Of a DNA stretch of 36,143 bases, positions 15,712 to 23,288 are shown piece after piece. The notes under the pieces are model-generated. The model worked only from the letters and a program-made list of their open reading frames with translations. It was not told the DNA's origin and did not search any database. The stretch's first letter is position 1. The number at the start of each line of letters is the position of its first letter. A program made the position numbers and the translations under genes. Source of the stretch: Hoeflea sp. BAL378 (GTDB lineage Bacteria > Pseudomonadota > Alphaproteobacteria > Rhizobiales > Rhizobiaceae); the NCBI RefSeq assembly GCF_000759435.1, contig NZ_JRJG01000079.1, positions 1 through 36,143 on the forward strand. The letters are read 5' to 3'.

Positions 15712-16659
15712 TCATCGCGCCGCGGCGCGGACTGCAGGATAGTGCGCCCCGGGCCAAAGCCCGTCTTCTATCAACCGGCCAACAACAGACTTGAGCTCGC
15801 CGGCAATGGCCTCGGTCGCCCGCGTGGTGGGGCGCGACACAGACTGGACGATGTAGGCATTGCGCTTGAGGGCAATATTGCTGAACCGCCGCACCGAAAG
15901 CCGCCCGGCCCGCTGCTCCTCCACGACGGCGTGAAGCGGCAATATGGAATATCCGTATCCCGCCTCCACAAGCCTCTTGATGTTGCGATAGCTATCGAGC
16001 TCGATCGTCGGCTCGACCGACATTCCCCTGGCGCCGAAGATGTCGTCGAGCATGATCCTGAGCCCATGCGCCTTGCTGGGCAGTATCAGCGACTTGCCGC
16101 TCAAATTCTCCAGAGCGATCCCGCCGTCATCCATTTCGGCGTCAGCGGGCGCGAGCAGCACCAGCTCTTCCTCGAGCAAAGCCTCGGAGCGCACGCTGGA
16201 ATCCTGAAAGTCGAGATAGATCACCGCAAGGTCGATATCTCGCGCCAGGAGCCAGTCCAGCACAAAGCCGCTCATTGCCTCCGCGATGATGATCTTGACG
16301 CCCGGAAACCGGTCGCGGCACCGCATGATCAAAGGGACCGAGAGGATTTCGCCAATTGTCCCGGGAAACCCTAAGCGCACCGTGCCGCCCGGTTCCTTGC
16401 CGAAATTGCGCACCTCGTCTTCGGTCTGCTCGATATCCGCAAGAATCGCCCGCGCCCGCCGGGCAAGCAATTCTCCCTCCTCGGTCGGGACCACTCCCTT
16501 GGGCCCGCGGACAAGCAGTTTCACCGACATCGACTGTTCCATATTCCGGACATGCAGCGACAAGGCGGGTTGCGCGACGCTCACCCGCTGCGCAGCAGCG
16601 GAAAACGAGCCCTCTTCGATGATGGCCAGAAAATACCGGAGTTGCCGGATATCGAACAT
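15712..16659 (-). CDS. LysR-family regulator of the itaconate-like cluster
   Basis: This 315-residue protein has the LysR helix-turn-helix 'MFDIRQLRYFLAIIEEGSFSAAAQ' at its N-terminus, 'VAQPALSLHVRNMEQ', and a substrate-binding effector domain with 'LGFPGTIGEILSVPLIMRC'. It is convergent with the MmgE/PrpD gene and divergent from the acyl-CoA dehydrogenase operon. This position matches the LysR regulator RipR of the itaconate (rip) locus, so an itaconate-type acid or CoA ester is a plausible inducer. A TATAAT sequence (complement of 16692-16697) is well placed for its own promoter. Function as regulator is confident; ligand is inference. Confidence 0.88.
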   Translation of the reverse strand: MFDIRQLRYFLAIIEEGSFSAAAQRVSVAQPALSLHVRNMEQSMSVKLLVRGPKGVVPTEEGELLARRARAILADIEQTEDEVRNFGKEPGGTVRLGFPGTIGEILSVPLIMRCRDRFPGVKIIIAEAMSGFVLDWLLARDIDLAVIYLDFQDSSVRSEALLEEELVLLAPADAEMDDGGIALENLSGKSLILPSKAHGLRIMLDDIFGARGMSVEPTIELDSYRNIKRLVEAGYGYSILPLHAVVEEQRAGRLSVRRFSNIALKRNAYIVQSVSRPTTRATEAIAGELKSVVGRLIEDGLWPGAHYPAVRAAAR

Positions 16660-16671
16660 GGGCAGACTTTT

Positions 16672-16701
16672 TTGTTATTGCCGACAGAACAATTATATAT
16701 T
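16672..16701. promoter_or_regulatory. Divergent promoter and LysR-type box between LysR and acyl-CoA dehydrogenase genes
   Basis: ATTG-N9-CAAT (16677-16693) has the T-N11-A form of LysR sites. On the minus strand TATAAT (16697-16692) can be the -10 box of the LysR gene. On the plus strand TTGTTA at 16672-16677, an 18-base gap and TATATT at 16696-16701 could drive the acyl-CoA dehydrogenase operon. The box would then overlap both promoters, as usual for LysR-controlled divergent pairs. The motifs are seen; their use is inference. Confidence 0.5.
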
Positions 16702-16771
16702 TGCTGTATGTCCGGCCGCGAGTCCATACTCACACCAAAGATTGGATTGAACTTACCCCCGCGGAGGCAGT

Positions 16772-17935
16772 GTGAAACCATCTCAGAGCGACGAGTATCA
16801 GGACATCCGCGACGCGGTTCGGGCGTTGTGCGCTGAATTTCCTGACGAATATCACCGCAGGATCGACGCGGAGCGCGCCTATCCCGAGGCCTTTGTGGAG
16901 GCTCTCACTCAAGCGGGCTGGATGGCTGCCCTGATCCCGGAAGAGTATGGCGGCTCCGGCCTGGGACTCACGCAAGCTTCCGTGATCATGGAAGAGATCA
17001 ATCGTGCCGGCGGCAACTCGGGCGCCTGCCACGGCCAGATGTACAACATGACCACGCTGGTGCGCCACGGCTCCGAGGAACAGAGGCGGAAGTACCTGCC
17101 CAAGATCGCCTCCGGCGAATTGCGGCTCCAATCCATGGGCGTGACCGAACCCACCACCGGCACCGACACCACAAAGATCAAGACCACCGCCGTCAGAAAA
17201 GGCGAGAGATACGTGATCAACGGCCAGAAGGTCTGGATCTCGCGGGTCCAGCATTCCGATCTGATGATCCTTCTGGCCCGCACCACGCCGCTTAGCGAGG
17301 TGACAAAGAAGGCGGAAGGGCTTTCGATCTTTCTGGTGGACATCAAGCAGGCGATGCAGGGCGGCATGACCGTTCAACCCATCCCCAACATGGTCAATCA
17401 CGAGACCAACGAACTGTTTTTCGACAATCTCGAAATTCCTCGGGAAAACCTGATCGGCGAGGAAGGCAAGGGGTTCAAATATATCCTGACCGGGCTCAAC
17501 GCCGAACGCACACTGATTGCCGCTGAATGTATCGGGGACGGCTACTGGTTTACCGAAAGGGTCACCAAATATGTCTCGGAACGCACCGTGTTTGGCCGGC
17601 CCATTGGCCAGAACCAGGGCGTGCAGTTCCCCATTGCCGAAGCCTATATCGAGATCGAGGCCGCCAATCTGATGCGCTACAAGGCATGTGCATTGTATGA
17701 TGCCGGCCAGCCCTGCGGCGCGGAGGCCAACATGGCGAAATATCTCGCCGCAAAGGCCAGTTGGGAAGCCGCGAACGCCTGCATTCAGTTCCATGGCGGC
17801 TTCGGCTTCGCCAATGAATATGACGTGGAGCGCAAGTTCCGTGAAACGCGGCTCTATCAGGTGGCGCCGATTTCGACCAACCTCATCCTGAGCTACATTT
17901 CCGAACACGTTCTCGAAATGCCGAGGTCCTTCTGA
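16772..17935 (+). CDS. Acyl-CoA dehydrogenase, catalytic-glutamate position altered
   Basis: This 387-residue FAD enzyme starts at GTG 16772 after CGGAGGC. It has 'RAVRALCAEF'-type N-terminal helices, 'YGGSGLGLTQASVIMEEI', the FAD-binding 'QSMGVTEPTTGTDTT', 'KVWISRVQHSDLMILLAR' and 'RTVFGRPIGQNQGVQFPIAEAYIEIEA' (long motif split across residues about 272-298). Near residues 365-372, where MCAD-like enzymes have 'YEGT' with the catalytic base, it reads 'APIST'; Glu376 of MCAD aligns with Pro366. The base may instead be a glutamate of helix G (in 'WFTERVTKY'), as in isovaleryl- or long-chain dehydrogenases. The stop overlaps the next ATG (TGATG). It may oxidise a methylsuccinyl- or similar dicarboxylic CoA ester feeding the pathway; an acyl-CoA dehydrogenase gene (PA0879) is also part of the P. 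aeruginosa itaconate cluster. Confidence 0.88.
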   Translation: MKPSQSDEYQDIRDAVRALCAEFPDEYHRRIDAERAYPEAFVEALTQAGWMAALIPEEYGGSGLGLTQASVIMEEINRAGGNSGACHGQMYNMTTLVRHGSEEQRRKYLPKIASGELRLQSMGVTEPTTGTDTTKIKTTAVRKGERYVINGQKVWISRVQHSDLMILLARTTPLSEVTKKAEGLSIFLVDIKQAMQGGMTVQPIPNMVNHETNELFFDNLEIPRENLIGEEGKGFKYILTGLNAERTLIAAECIGDGYWFTERVTKYVSERTVFGRPIGQNQGVQFPIAEAYIEIEAANLMRYKACALYDAGQPCGAEANMAKYLAAKASWEAANACIQFHGGFGFANEYDVERKFRETRLYQVAPISTNLILSYISEHVLEMPRSF

Positions 17936-19044
17936 TGAGGCTTCCGCTTGAAGGACTGAATGTCGTCGCCATCGAGCAGGCGGTGGCCGCACCGTTCACC
18001 ACATCGCGGCTTGCCGATGCCGGCGCGCGGGTGATCAAGATCGAGCGGCCCGAAGGAGATTTCGCACGCGGTTATGACGATGTTGCCAAAGGCCAGTCCA
18101 GCTATTTCGTCTGGCTCAACCGCGGCAAGGAATCGGTGACCCTCGATCTGCGCCAGGCCAGGGACACGGCGCGGCTGAACGAGCTGCTGGGCAATGCCGA
18201 CATCCTGGTGCAGAATCTCAAGCGTGGCGCCCTCGACCGGCTGGGATTCGGACCCGAACGCCTGGCCAGGGATTTTCCCCGGCTGATCACATGCTCGATA
18301 AGCGGATATGGCGAAGACGGCCCGATGTCCGACCGCAAGGCCTACGACCTTTTGATCCAGGCGGAATCGGGATTGTGCTCGATCACCGGCGGCCCGTCCG
18401 AGCCGGCGCGGGTGGGCATATCCATTGTCGACATCGCCACCGGCGCAACCGCCTACGCCGCCATTCTCGAGGCGCTGATTCAGCGTGGAATGACCGGCAC
18501 GGGCGCGCAGATATCGGTGTCCATGTTTGATGTGATGGCCGACTGGCTCACCGTGCCTTTGCTCAACCACGAAGGCGGAAAAAGCCCTCAGCGCGTCGGC
18601 ATGGCCCACCCCTCGATCGCGCCCTATGGCGTGTTCACCACGAAGGACGATCAGCAAATCCTGATCTCGGTACAAAGCGACCGGGAGTGGGTAAAGCTGT
18701 GCGACATCTTTCTCGATGCCCCGGAATACGGGACCGACGGGAGGTTTGCGACCAATGTGGCGAGGGTCGCAAACCGGACCGAGACGGATGCGCTCATGGA
18801 GCAGGGCTTCGCCGGGATGAGTCTCGACGAGGCCGTTGCCAGGCTGCTCGAGGCCGATGTCGCGCTGGCGACCGTGAGCGACATGGAAAAGCTCTCCCGC
18901 CATGCCCATCTGCGCCGCATCACAGTGGACACGCCCAATGGCCCGGTAAGCTATCCCGCCCCCGCGCCGATTTTTGCCGGCCAGCAACGCCGCTACGGCG
19001 CCGTGCCGGCCTTGACCCCGAATGAGCCTCAGGCACCAAAATGA
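17935..19044 (+). CDS. Class III (CaiB/BaiF) CoA-transferase, candidate itaconate/mesaconate CoA-transferase
   Basis: This 369-residue protein shows the CaiB/BaiF layout: 'VAIEQAVAAPFTTSRLADAGARVIKIERP' near residues 10-39, 'NRGKESVTLDLR', 'SISGYGEDGP' and 'KAYDLLIQAESGL', with Asp138 as the conserved aspartate that forms the acyl-enzyme. It moves CoA from a donor such as succinyl-CoA to a dicarboxylic acid. In Pseudomonas aeruginosa the itaconate CoA-transferase lies beside the same set of enzymes as here. It overlaps the gene before it by one base (TGATG) and the gene after by four (ATGA), so it is co-translated. Mesaconate C1-C4 CoA transfer is an alternative role in this family. Confidence 0.87.
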   Translation: MRLPLEGLNVVAIEQAVAAPFTTSRLADAGARVIKIERPEGDFARGYDDVAKGQSSYFVWLNRGKESVTLDLRQARDTARLNELLGNADILVQNLKRGALDRLGFGPERLARDFPRLITCSISGYGEDGPMSDRKAYDLLIQAESGLCSITGGPSEPARVGISIVDIATGATAYAAILEALIQRGMTGTGAQISVSMFDVMADWLTVPLLNHEGGKSPQRVGMAHPSIAPYGVFTTKDDQQILISVQSDREWVKLCDIFLDAPEYGTDGRFATNVARVANRTETDALMEQGFAGMSLDEAVARLLEADVALATVSDMEKLSRHAHLRRITVDTPNGPVSYPAPAPIFAGQQRRYGAVPALTPNEPQAPK

Positions 19045-19880
19045 GCAAACTCGACATCGATCATCTGCGCCAGTGGATCGGCAAGCAGGAGACCAGGTCG
19101 GAGAGGGTGACCGCTCCGTTGGTCGAGCGGTTCAAGGCAACCCTCGATCAGCCAGGCGGGGCCCGCGACGGTGATGCCGCGCCGAGCCTCATTCATTTCT
19201 GTCTCGCGCCGCCCGCCGCACCAACTGCGGAGCTGGGCGCGGACGGCCATCCGGCGCGCGGCGGCTTCTTGCCGCCTGTGCAGCTTCCGCGCCGCATGTG
19301 GGCCGGCGGCAGCTTCACATTTCACAGCGATATCGTGATCGGCCAGACGGTCACGAGGCGGTCCGTCATTTCAGATGTCGCAGTCAAGGAAGGGCGGTCC
19401 GGGATCCTGTGTTTCGTGACGGTCGATCACGCCATCGAAAGCGCGGGGCAATTGCTGGTCCAAGAACGCCAGGACATCGTCTATCGCGGCGAGGACGCAG
19501 GCCCTGACGCCAGAAAGACGCCGGAGGCCGCGCCGCACGGCGCCCACCGCAAAACCGTCACGCCCTCGCCCACGCTCCTGTTCCGGTATTCGGCGCTCAC
19601 ATTCAATGGGCACCGCATTCATTACGACGCGCCCTATGCGCGCGAGATCGAGGGCTACCCCGGCCTGATCGTGCACGGACCGATGCAGGCGACGATGCTG
19701 GTGCATTTCGCACAGACGATCGCCGGCCGCCGACCGGCCCGGTTCGATTTCAGGAGCCTGTCGCCCCTGTTCGACGATCAGCCCTTCACCCTCAATGCCG
19801 AGGAAGAGGGGGACAGCATGCGATTGTGGACGTCCACGGCCGATGGCCCCATTGCCATGGAAGCGAAAGCGGCATGGTAG
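19041..19880 (+). CDS. MaoC/FAS1-like hydratase, candidate itaconyl-CoA / mesaconyl-C4-CoA hydratase
   Basis: This 279-residue double-hotdog protein has an N-terminal half of the FAS1-like dehydratase type ('LPRRMWAGGSFTFHSDI', residues 82-98). The C-terminal hotdog carries the hydratase motif 'ALTFNGHRIHYDAPYA' (185-200), with His191, His194 and Asp196, and 'EGYPGLIVHGPMQATM'. This is the arrangement of mesaconyl-C4-CoA hydratase of the 3-hydroxypropionate bi-cycle and of itaconyl-CoA hydratase (Ich), which makes (S)-citramalyl-CoA from itaconyl-CoA. It overlaps both neighbours (ATGA in front, seven bases behind), so stoichiometric synthesis with the transferase and lyase is likely. Confidence 0.87.
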   Translation: MSKLDIDHLRQWIGKQETRSERVTAPLVERFKATLDQPGGARDGDAAPSLIHFCLAPPAAPTAELGADGHPARGGFLPPVQLPRRMWAGGSFTFHSDIVIGQTVTRRSVISDVAVKEGRSGILCFVTVDHAIESAGQLLVQERQDIVYRGEDAGPDARKTPEAAPHGAHRKTVTPSPTLLFRYSALTFNGHRIHYDAPYAREIEGYPGLIVHGPMQATMLVHFAQTIAGRRPARFDFRSLSPLFDDQPFTLNAEEEGDSMRLWTSTADGPIAMEAKAAW

Positions 19881-20665
19881 ACCTCGCGACCATCCGCGCG
19901 GCCCTTTTTGTGCCGGCAAGCCGGCCCGAACGGTTCGCGAAGGCGGCGGCGGCAGGCGCCGACGCCGTCATTCTTGACCTGGAAGACGCCGTCGGGGTGG
20001 ACGACAAGGACGCGGCACGGTCAGCACTCAGGGCCGATTTCACAAAGCGGCCGGTGATCGTGCGGATCAATGCCCTTGGAACCCGCTTTCACGAGGCGGA
20101 TCTGGCGGCTGTGGCGAAGCTCAGGCCCGACACCGTCATGCTGCCGAAAGCGGAGACTAGCGCCGCGGTCGCTTCGGTGGCCAATGCAATTGCAGGCATA
20201 CCGATAATCGCGCTGGTCGAGACGGCGCGCGGGTTGAGCCAGGCGCGGCACCTCGCTGCATCGCCGGGCGTTGCCCGCCTTGCCTTCGGGTCGGTCGATT
20301 TCTGCAGCGACATGGGCTGTGCCCCTCTGCGCCAGGTGCTTTTGCCGGCGCGCATGGAGCTTGTCCTGGCCTCCCGCCTTGCGGGCCTTCCACCCCCGAT
20401 CGACGGCGTGACAGTCAATGTCGCCGACCCGGCCCTGTGTCATGACGATGCCCGGCATGCCTATGAACTCGGGATGACCGGCAAGCTGTGCATCCATCCC
20501 GGGCAGGTCGAGGAGGTCAAGCGGGCCTTTGCGCCCAGCCAGACCGAGATTGCATGGGCGCGCCGCATCCTTTCATCCGGCGATGGCGCAGCGGCTATTG
20601 ACGGTGAAATGGTCGATGAGCCGGTCCGTGCGCGGGCGCGGGCGATGATGGCGCATGTGAACTGA
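19874..20665 (+). CDS. CitE/HpcH-family lyase, candidate citramalyl-CoA lyase
   Basis: From ATG 19874, overlapping the hydratase by seven bases, this is 263 residues. The family marks are 'ALFVPASRPERFAKA', 'VILDLEDAV' (33-40), Arg64 in 'VIVRIN', Glu116 in 'ALVETARGL' and Asp142 in 'AFGSVDFCSDMG'; Glu116 and Asp142 bind magnesium. These TIM-barrel enzymes cleave citramalyl-CoA or malyl-CoA to acetyl-CoA plus pyruvate or glyoxylate. With the CoA-transferase and hydratase upstream, it completes the three-step itaconate route (activate, hydrate, cleave). An upstream in-frame ATG at 19826 would extend it deep into the hydratase frame and lacks family similarity. Confidence 0.88.
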   Translation: MVDLATIRAALFVPASRPERFAKAAAAGADAVILDLEDAVGVDDKDAARSALRADFTKRPVIVRINALGTRFHEADLAAVAKLRPDTVMLPKAETSAAVASVANAIAGIPIIALVETARGLSQARHLAASPGVARLAFGSVDFCSDMGCAPLRQVLLPARMELVLASRLAGLPPPIDGVTVNVADPALCHDDARHAYELGMTGKLCIHPGQVEEVKRAFAPSQTEIAWARRILSSGDGAAAIDGEMVDEPVRARARAMMAHVN

Positions 20666-20807
20666 TGAGTCCGGTTCCGATGCTGAGCAACCCCACATCC
20701 TCAAGTGGCGCCTCGGCGTGCGGCTAAACTGGATACGCTTCATGGCCGGTCTTTCCCAATTTGCGCAGCTCCAAATTCGGTTGGCGGCGTGAAACCGATC
20801 GTGCTCA

Positions 20808-21176
20808 TCAGCCCACCCACCCCATCCAGACAAAGGCTGAACCAAGCACCGCCTCCGCGACCACAGACCGAAAGATGCCCGCGCTGGCTCGCCGGGCCAG
20901 GAATTCGGACAGCCCCAGACACGCCAGCAGCATAGACGTTCCGCCCATGACCAGGCACAGCGCCGACCGGATCTCCGAGGCGGCGGCTGTTCTGCCGAGG
21001 AAGAACATCAGGGCGAGGCCGAGATACATCAGGCCCATCCGGCGAAACAGGATAAGCGCGCCAGTGGATGGCTCGAGCCCCCACTCCTTGAGCACGCTCC
21101 CGCCGAAGAAGATGAAGCGGGCGCCGAGAACGGCACACGCGACCGTCATGACGAGCGCCAATATCCCGAAAGTCAA
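20808..21176 (-). CDS. Small four-helix integral membrane protein of unknown function
   Basis: This protein of about 122 residues has four hydrophobic stretches ('FGILALVMTVACAVLGARFIFF', split as residues 2-23; 'MGLMYLGLALMFFLG'; 'ALCLVMGGTSMLLACLGLSEFL'; 'VAEAVLGSAFVWMGWVG'). It is predicted to lie wholly in the inner membrane. A TTG at 21176 with GGGAG seven bases upstream is the best start; a TTG at 21182 has the Shine-Dalgarno too close. It resembles the short DUF4345-type membrane proteins, but I cannot name a function. It is divergent from an AraC-family gene whose start is about 110 bases away, and may be controlled by it. Confidence 0.65.
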   Translation of the reverse strand: MTFGILALVMTVACAVLGARFIFFGGSVLKEWGLEPSTGALILFRRMGLMYLGLALMFFLGRTAAASEIRSALCLVMGGTSMLLACLGLSEFLARRASAGIFRSVVAEAVLGSAFVWMGWVG

Positions 21177-21288
21177 AGCCAATCTCCCTTACCCATGATC
21201 GCCGGACGGCGTGAGCATCGAGTTATAGGCGGTCGACTCCAGACGAACTATGCGCCAAAATCCCGTTTTTGTTGGAGATCATCCAAAA

Positions 21289-22227
21289 ATGGACCCATTG
21301 TCCGATATCATCTCGTTCCTGCGACTGCGAAGCTATCTCGTCGGCGGCTTCGAAGCCGGCGGGAGCTGGTCGATCGGCTTTGACGCCCATGAGGCCATCA
21401 AATGCTACGCCGTGGCCGCCGGCGCGTGCTGGATCGCCGTGGACGGTGCGGGAGAGCCTGTGTTTCTCCAGAAGGGGGATTGCTTCCTGCTGCCGCGAGG
21501 CCGGCCGTTTCAGATCGCCAGCGACCTGAACCTGCCCGCCGACGACTGGCGGGGCTATTTTCTCGGCGCCGAAGAAGGCAAGCTGGTGAAGCTCAACGAC
21601 GGCACCGGCGTGACGGTGCTCGGCGGCCATTTTGCGCTCGCGGGTCCTCACGCGGAGATCCTGCTCGGCATGCTGCCGCCCATCGTCCATTTGCGCGGCG
21701 AGACGGATCGCGACACGCTGCGCTGGGCCTTCGAGCGGATGCGGCAGGAACTGACCGATCTCAAGCCGGGTGGCATCCTCGTCGCCCAGCAACTCGCCTT
21801 GATGATCCTCATCCAGGCGCTCCGTCTCTATCTCGATGCGAACACGGGTGTCGGCTGGCTGTTCGCGCTGTCGGATCAGCGGGTGGGGGCAGCCATCAAG
21901 GCGATCCATCGGGAGCCGTCGCGGCGTTGGACGGTGGAAACGCTCGCCGCAGAAGCCGGCATGTCGCGCGCCGGCTTTGCCGCGCAGTTCCGGCAGTTGG
22001 TCGGCGAAAGCCCGATCGTGTATCTCACGCGCTGGCGAATGCTCCTCGCCGGACGCCGTCTGGACCACGGCGAGCCCATCGGCGCGATCGCCCATGCCCT
22101 CGGCTATGACTCGGAAAGCGCCTTCAGAACCGCCTTCAAGCGCGTCACGGGCACGACGCCCCGCCAGCACGCGCGTTCGCCTGGACAGCGCGGCGCCGTG
22201 CGTTTCCTCGTGCAGAGCGGTCCATGA
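21289..22227 (+). CDS. AraC-family regulator with cupin N-domain
   Basis: Starting at ATG 21289, with GGAG eleven bases upstream, this is 312 residues; ATG 21250 is an alternative. The N-terminal cupin ('VGGFEAGGSWSIGFDAHEAIKCYAVAAGACWIAVDG', spread over residues about 16-52) matches the AraC cupin_6 type. The C-terminal double helix-turn-helix is 'WTVETLAAEAGMSRAGFAAQF' and 'GEPIGAIAHALGYDSESAFRTAFKR', followed by 'TGTTPRQHA'. It is divergent from the small membrane protein and convergent with the amidohydrolase, nine bases away. The inducer is unknown. Cupin_6 AraC proteins often sit beside dehydrogenases or oxidoreductases, and the target here is more likely the membrane protein gene. Confidence 0.87.
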   Translation: MDPLSDIISFLRLRSYLVGGFEAGGSWSIGFDAHEAIKCYAVAAGACWIAVDGAGEPVFLQKGDCFLLPRGRPFQIASDLNLPADDWRGYFLGAEEGKLVKLNDGTGVTVLGGHFALAGPHAEILLGMLPPIVHLRGETDRDTLRWAFERMRQELTDLKPGGILVAQQLALMILIQALRLYLDANTGVGWLFALSDQRVGAAIKAIHREPSRRWTVETLAAEAGMSRAGFAAQFRQLVGESPIVYLTRWRMLLAGRRLDHGEPIGAIAHALGYDSESAFRTAFKRVTGTTPRQHARSPGQRGAVRFLVQSGP

Positions 22228-22235
22228 CCCGCTTC

Positions 22236-23219
22236 TCAGGCTATCAAGCGAAGCGCGTTTTCCCCGGCGATCGCGCTGTATGATCGCGCATCGAGGCCAA
22301 GCTTTGCCAATCCGTCCAGCGTGTCGCCAACGCTGCTGAACGGCATATCGGAGCCAAAAACGACCTTGGGAACGCCAAAGAAGGATATGCCGCACCGCAC
22401 AGGTTCGACGGAACCCTGCATCGACGTGTCCCCGTAGAACATCCTGAGATATTCGCCCGATGTGTGCCTGAAGCCCGCAAGGCCTTCGCGCCTGCGCCCC
22501 TCATCGAGGGCATCGAGCTCATATTGCAGCATTTCTTCCATCCGCGCCGACTGATAGGGAATCATGCCGCCAAGGTGGTGGGTGACTATTTTCAAGCCGG
22601 GATGGCGATCGAAGATGCCCCGGCAGATGATGCGCCACATGAGGACCGATGTGAGATAAGGCCAGCCGATCACCTGGCCGACACCGAACAGCGAGCCCTT
22701 TTCGCCAGGAAAGTCGGCCAAGCCGGGCGGGCGCGCCGGATGGAGGAACAAAGGCTTGTCTCTCCGGGCCAGCATTTCAAAGACAGGTTCGAAGCGCGGA
22801 TCGTCGAGAGGCGTGTCGCGTATCTGCGTCGAAAGCTGAATGCCCGCTGCGCCGAGCTGGTCGAAGGCCCTCTCCATTTCGCGCAGGGACCAGTTCACGT
22901 CATCGAGTGAAAGGCTGGCGAGGAAGCCCACGAACCGGTCAGGGTGCATCGCCACGAGCTCGGCCATTTCGTCATTGGCAAGCGGGACGATGTGTCGGAT
23001 TTGCTCCGGTGTGGCGATTTCCTCCAGGGCCGGGCTGGCGAGCGAGATCACCTGCAGGTGCTCCGGCACGCGGTCGAGCTGTCGAAACCGCTCTTCCATA
23101 TCATACAGCGCGCGGACGCCCTGTATTTCCCGCGTCATTGCTCCGAACCGCTGGGGCATCGCATCGATCATACGGAATGTCCGTTGCGGCAGGACATGGG
23201 TGGAGAAGTCGATAATCAT
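22236..23219 (-). CDS. Amidohydrolase_2 (ACMSD-like) family protein with altered metal site
   Basis: This 327-residue TIM-barrel protein belongs to the amidohydrolase_2/ACMSD group, whose members are metal-dependent decarboxylases and hydrolases. The usual N-terminal 'IDxHxH' reads 'IIDFSTHVLP': Ser6 replaces the first histidine while His8 remains. The other ligands are kept: His in 'FLHPARPPG' near residue 158, 'VTHHLGGMIPY', and Asp in 'FGSDMPFSSVGD' near residue 290. It could therefore bind one metal with reduced ligands or not at all. It is the last gene of the hyuA-hyuB operon, 69 bases after hyuB, so it probably processes the hydrolysis product or substrate of HyuAB. Substrate unknown. 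Confidence 0.85.
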   Translation of the reverse strand: MIIDFSTHVLPQRTFRMIDAMPQRFGAMTREIQGVRALYDMEERFRQLDRVPEHLQVISLASPALEEIATPEQIRHIVPLANDEMAELVAMHPDRFVGFLASLSLDDVNWSLREMERAFDQLGAAGIQLSTQIRDTPLDDPRFEPVFEMLARRDKPLFLHPARPPGLADFPGEKGSLFGVGQVIGWPYLTSVLMWRIICRGIFDRHPGLKIVTHHLGGMIPYQSARMEEMLQYELDALDEGRRREGLAGFRHTSGEYLRMFYGDTSMQGSVEPVRCGISFFGVPKVVFGSDMPFSSVGDTLDGLAKLGLDARSYSAIAGENALRLIA

Positions 23220-23288
23220 GCGCGGTTGAATCCTCTCGGTTCGAAGAGGGCGCTGCAGACGGCGGCGCCCTCCTCCTCCAATGCATCT

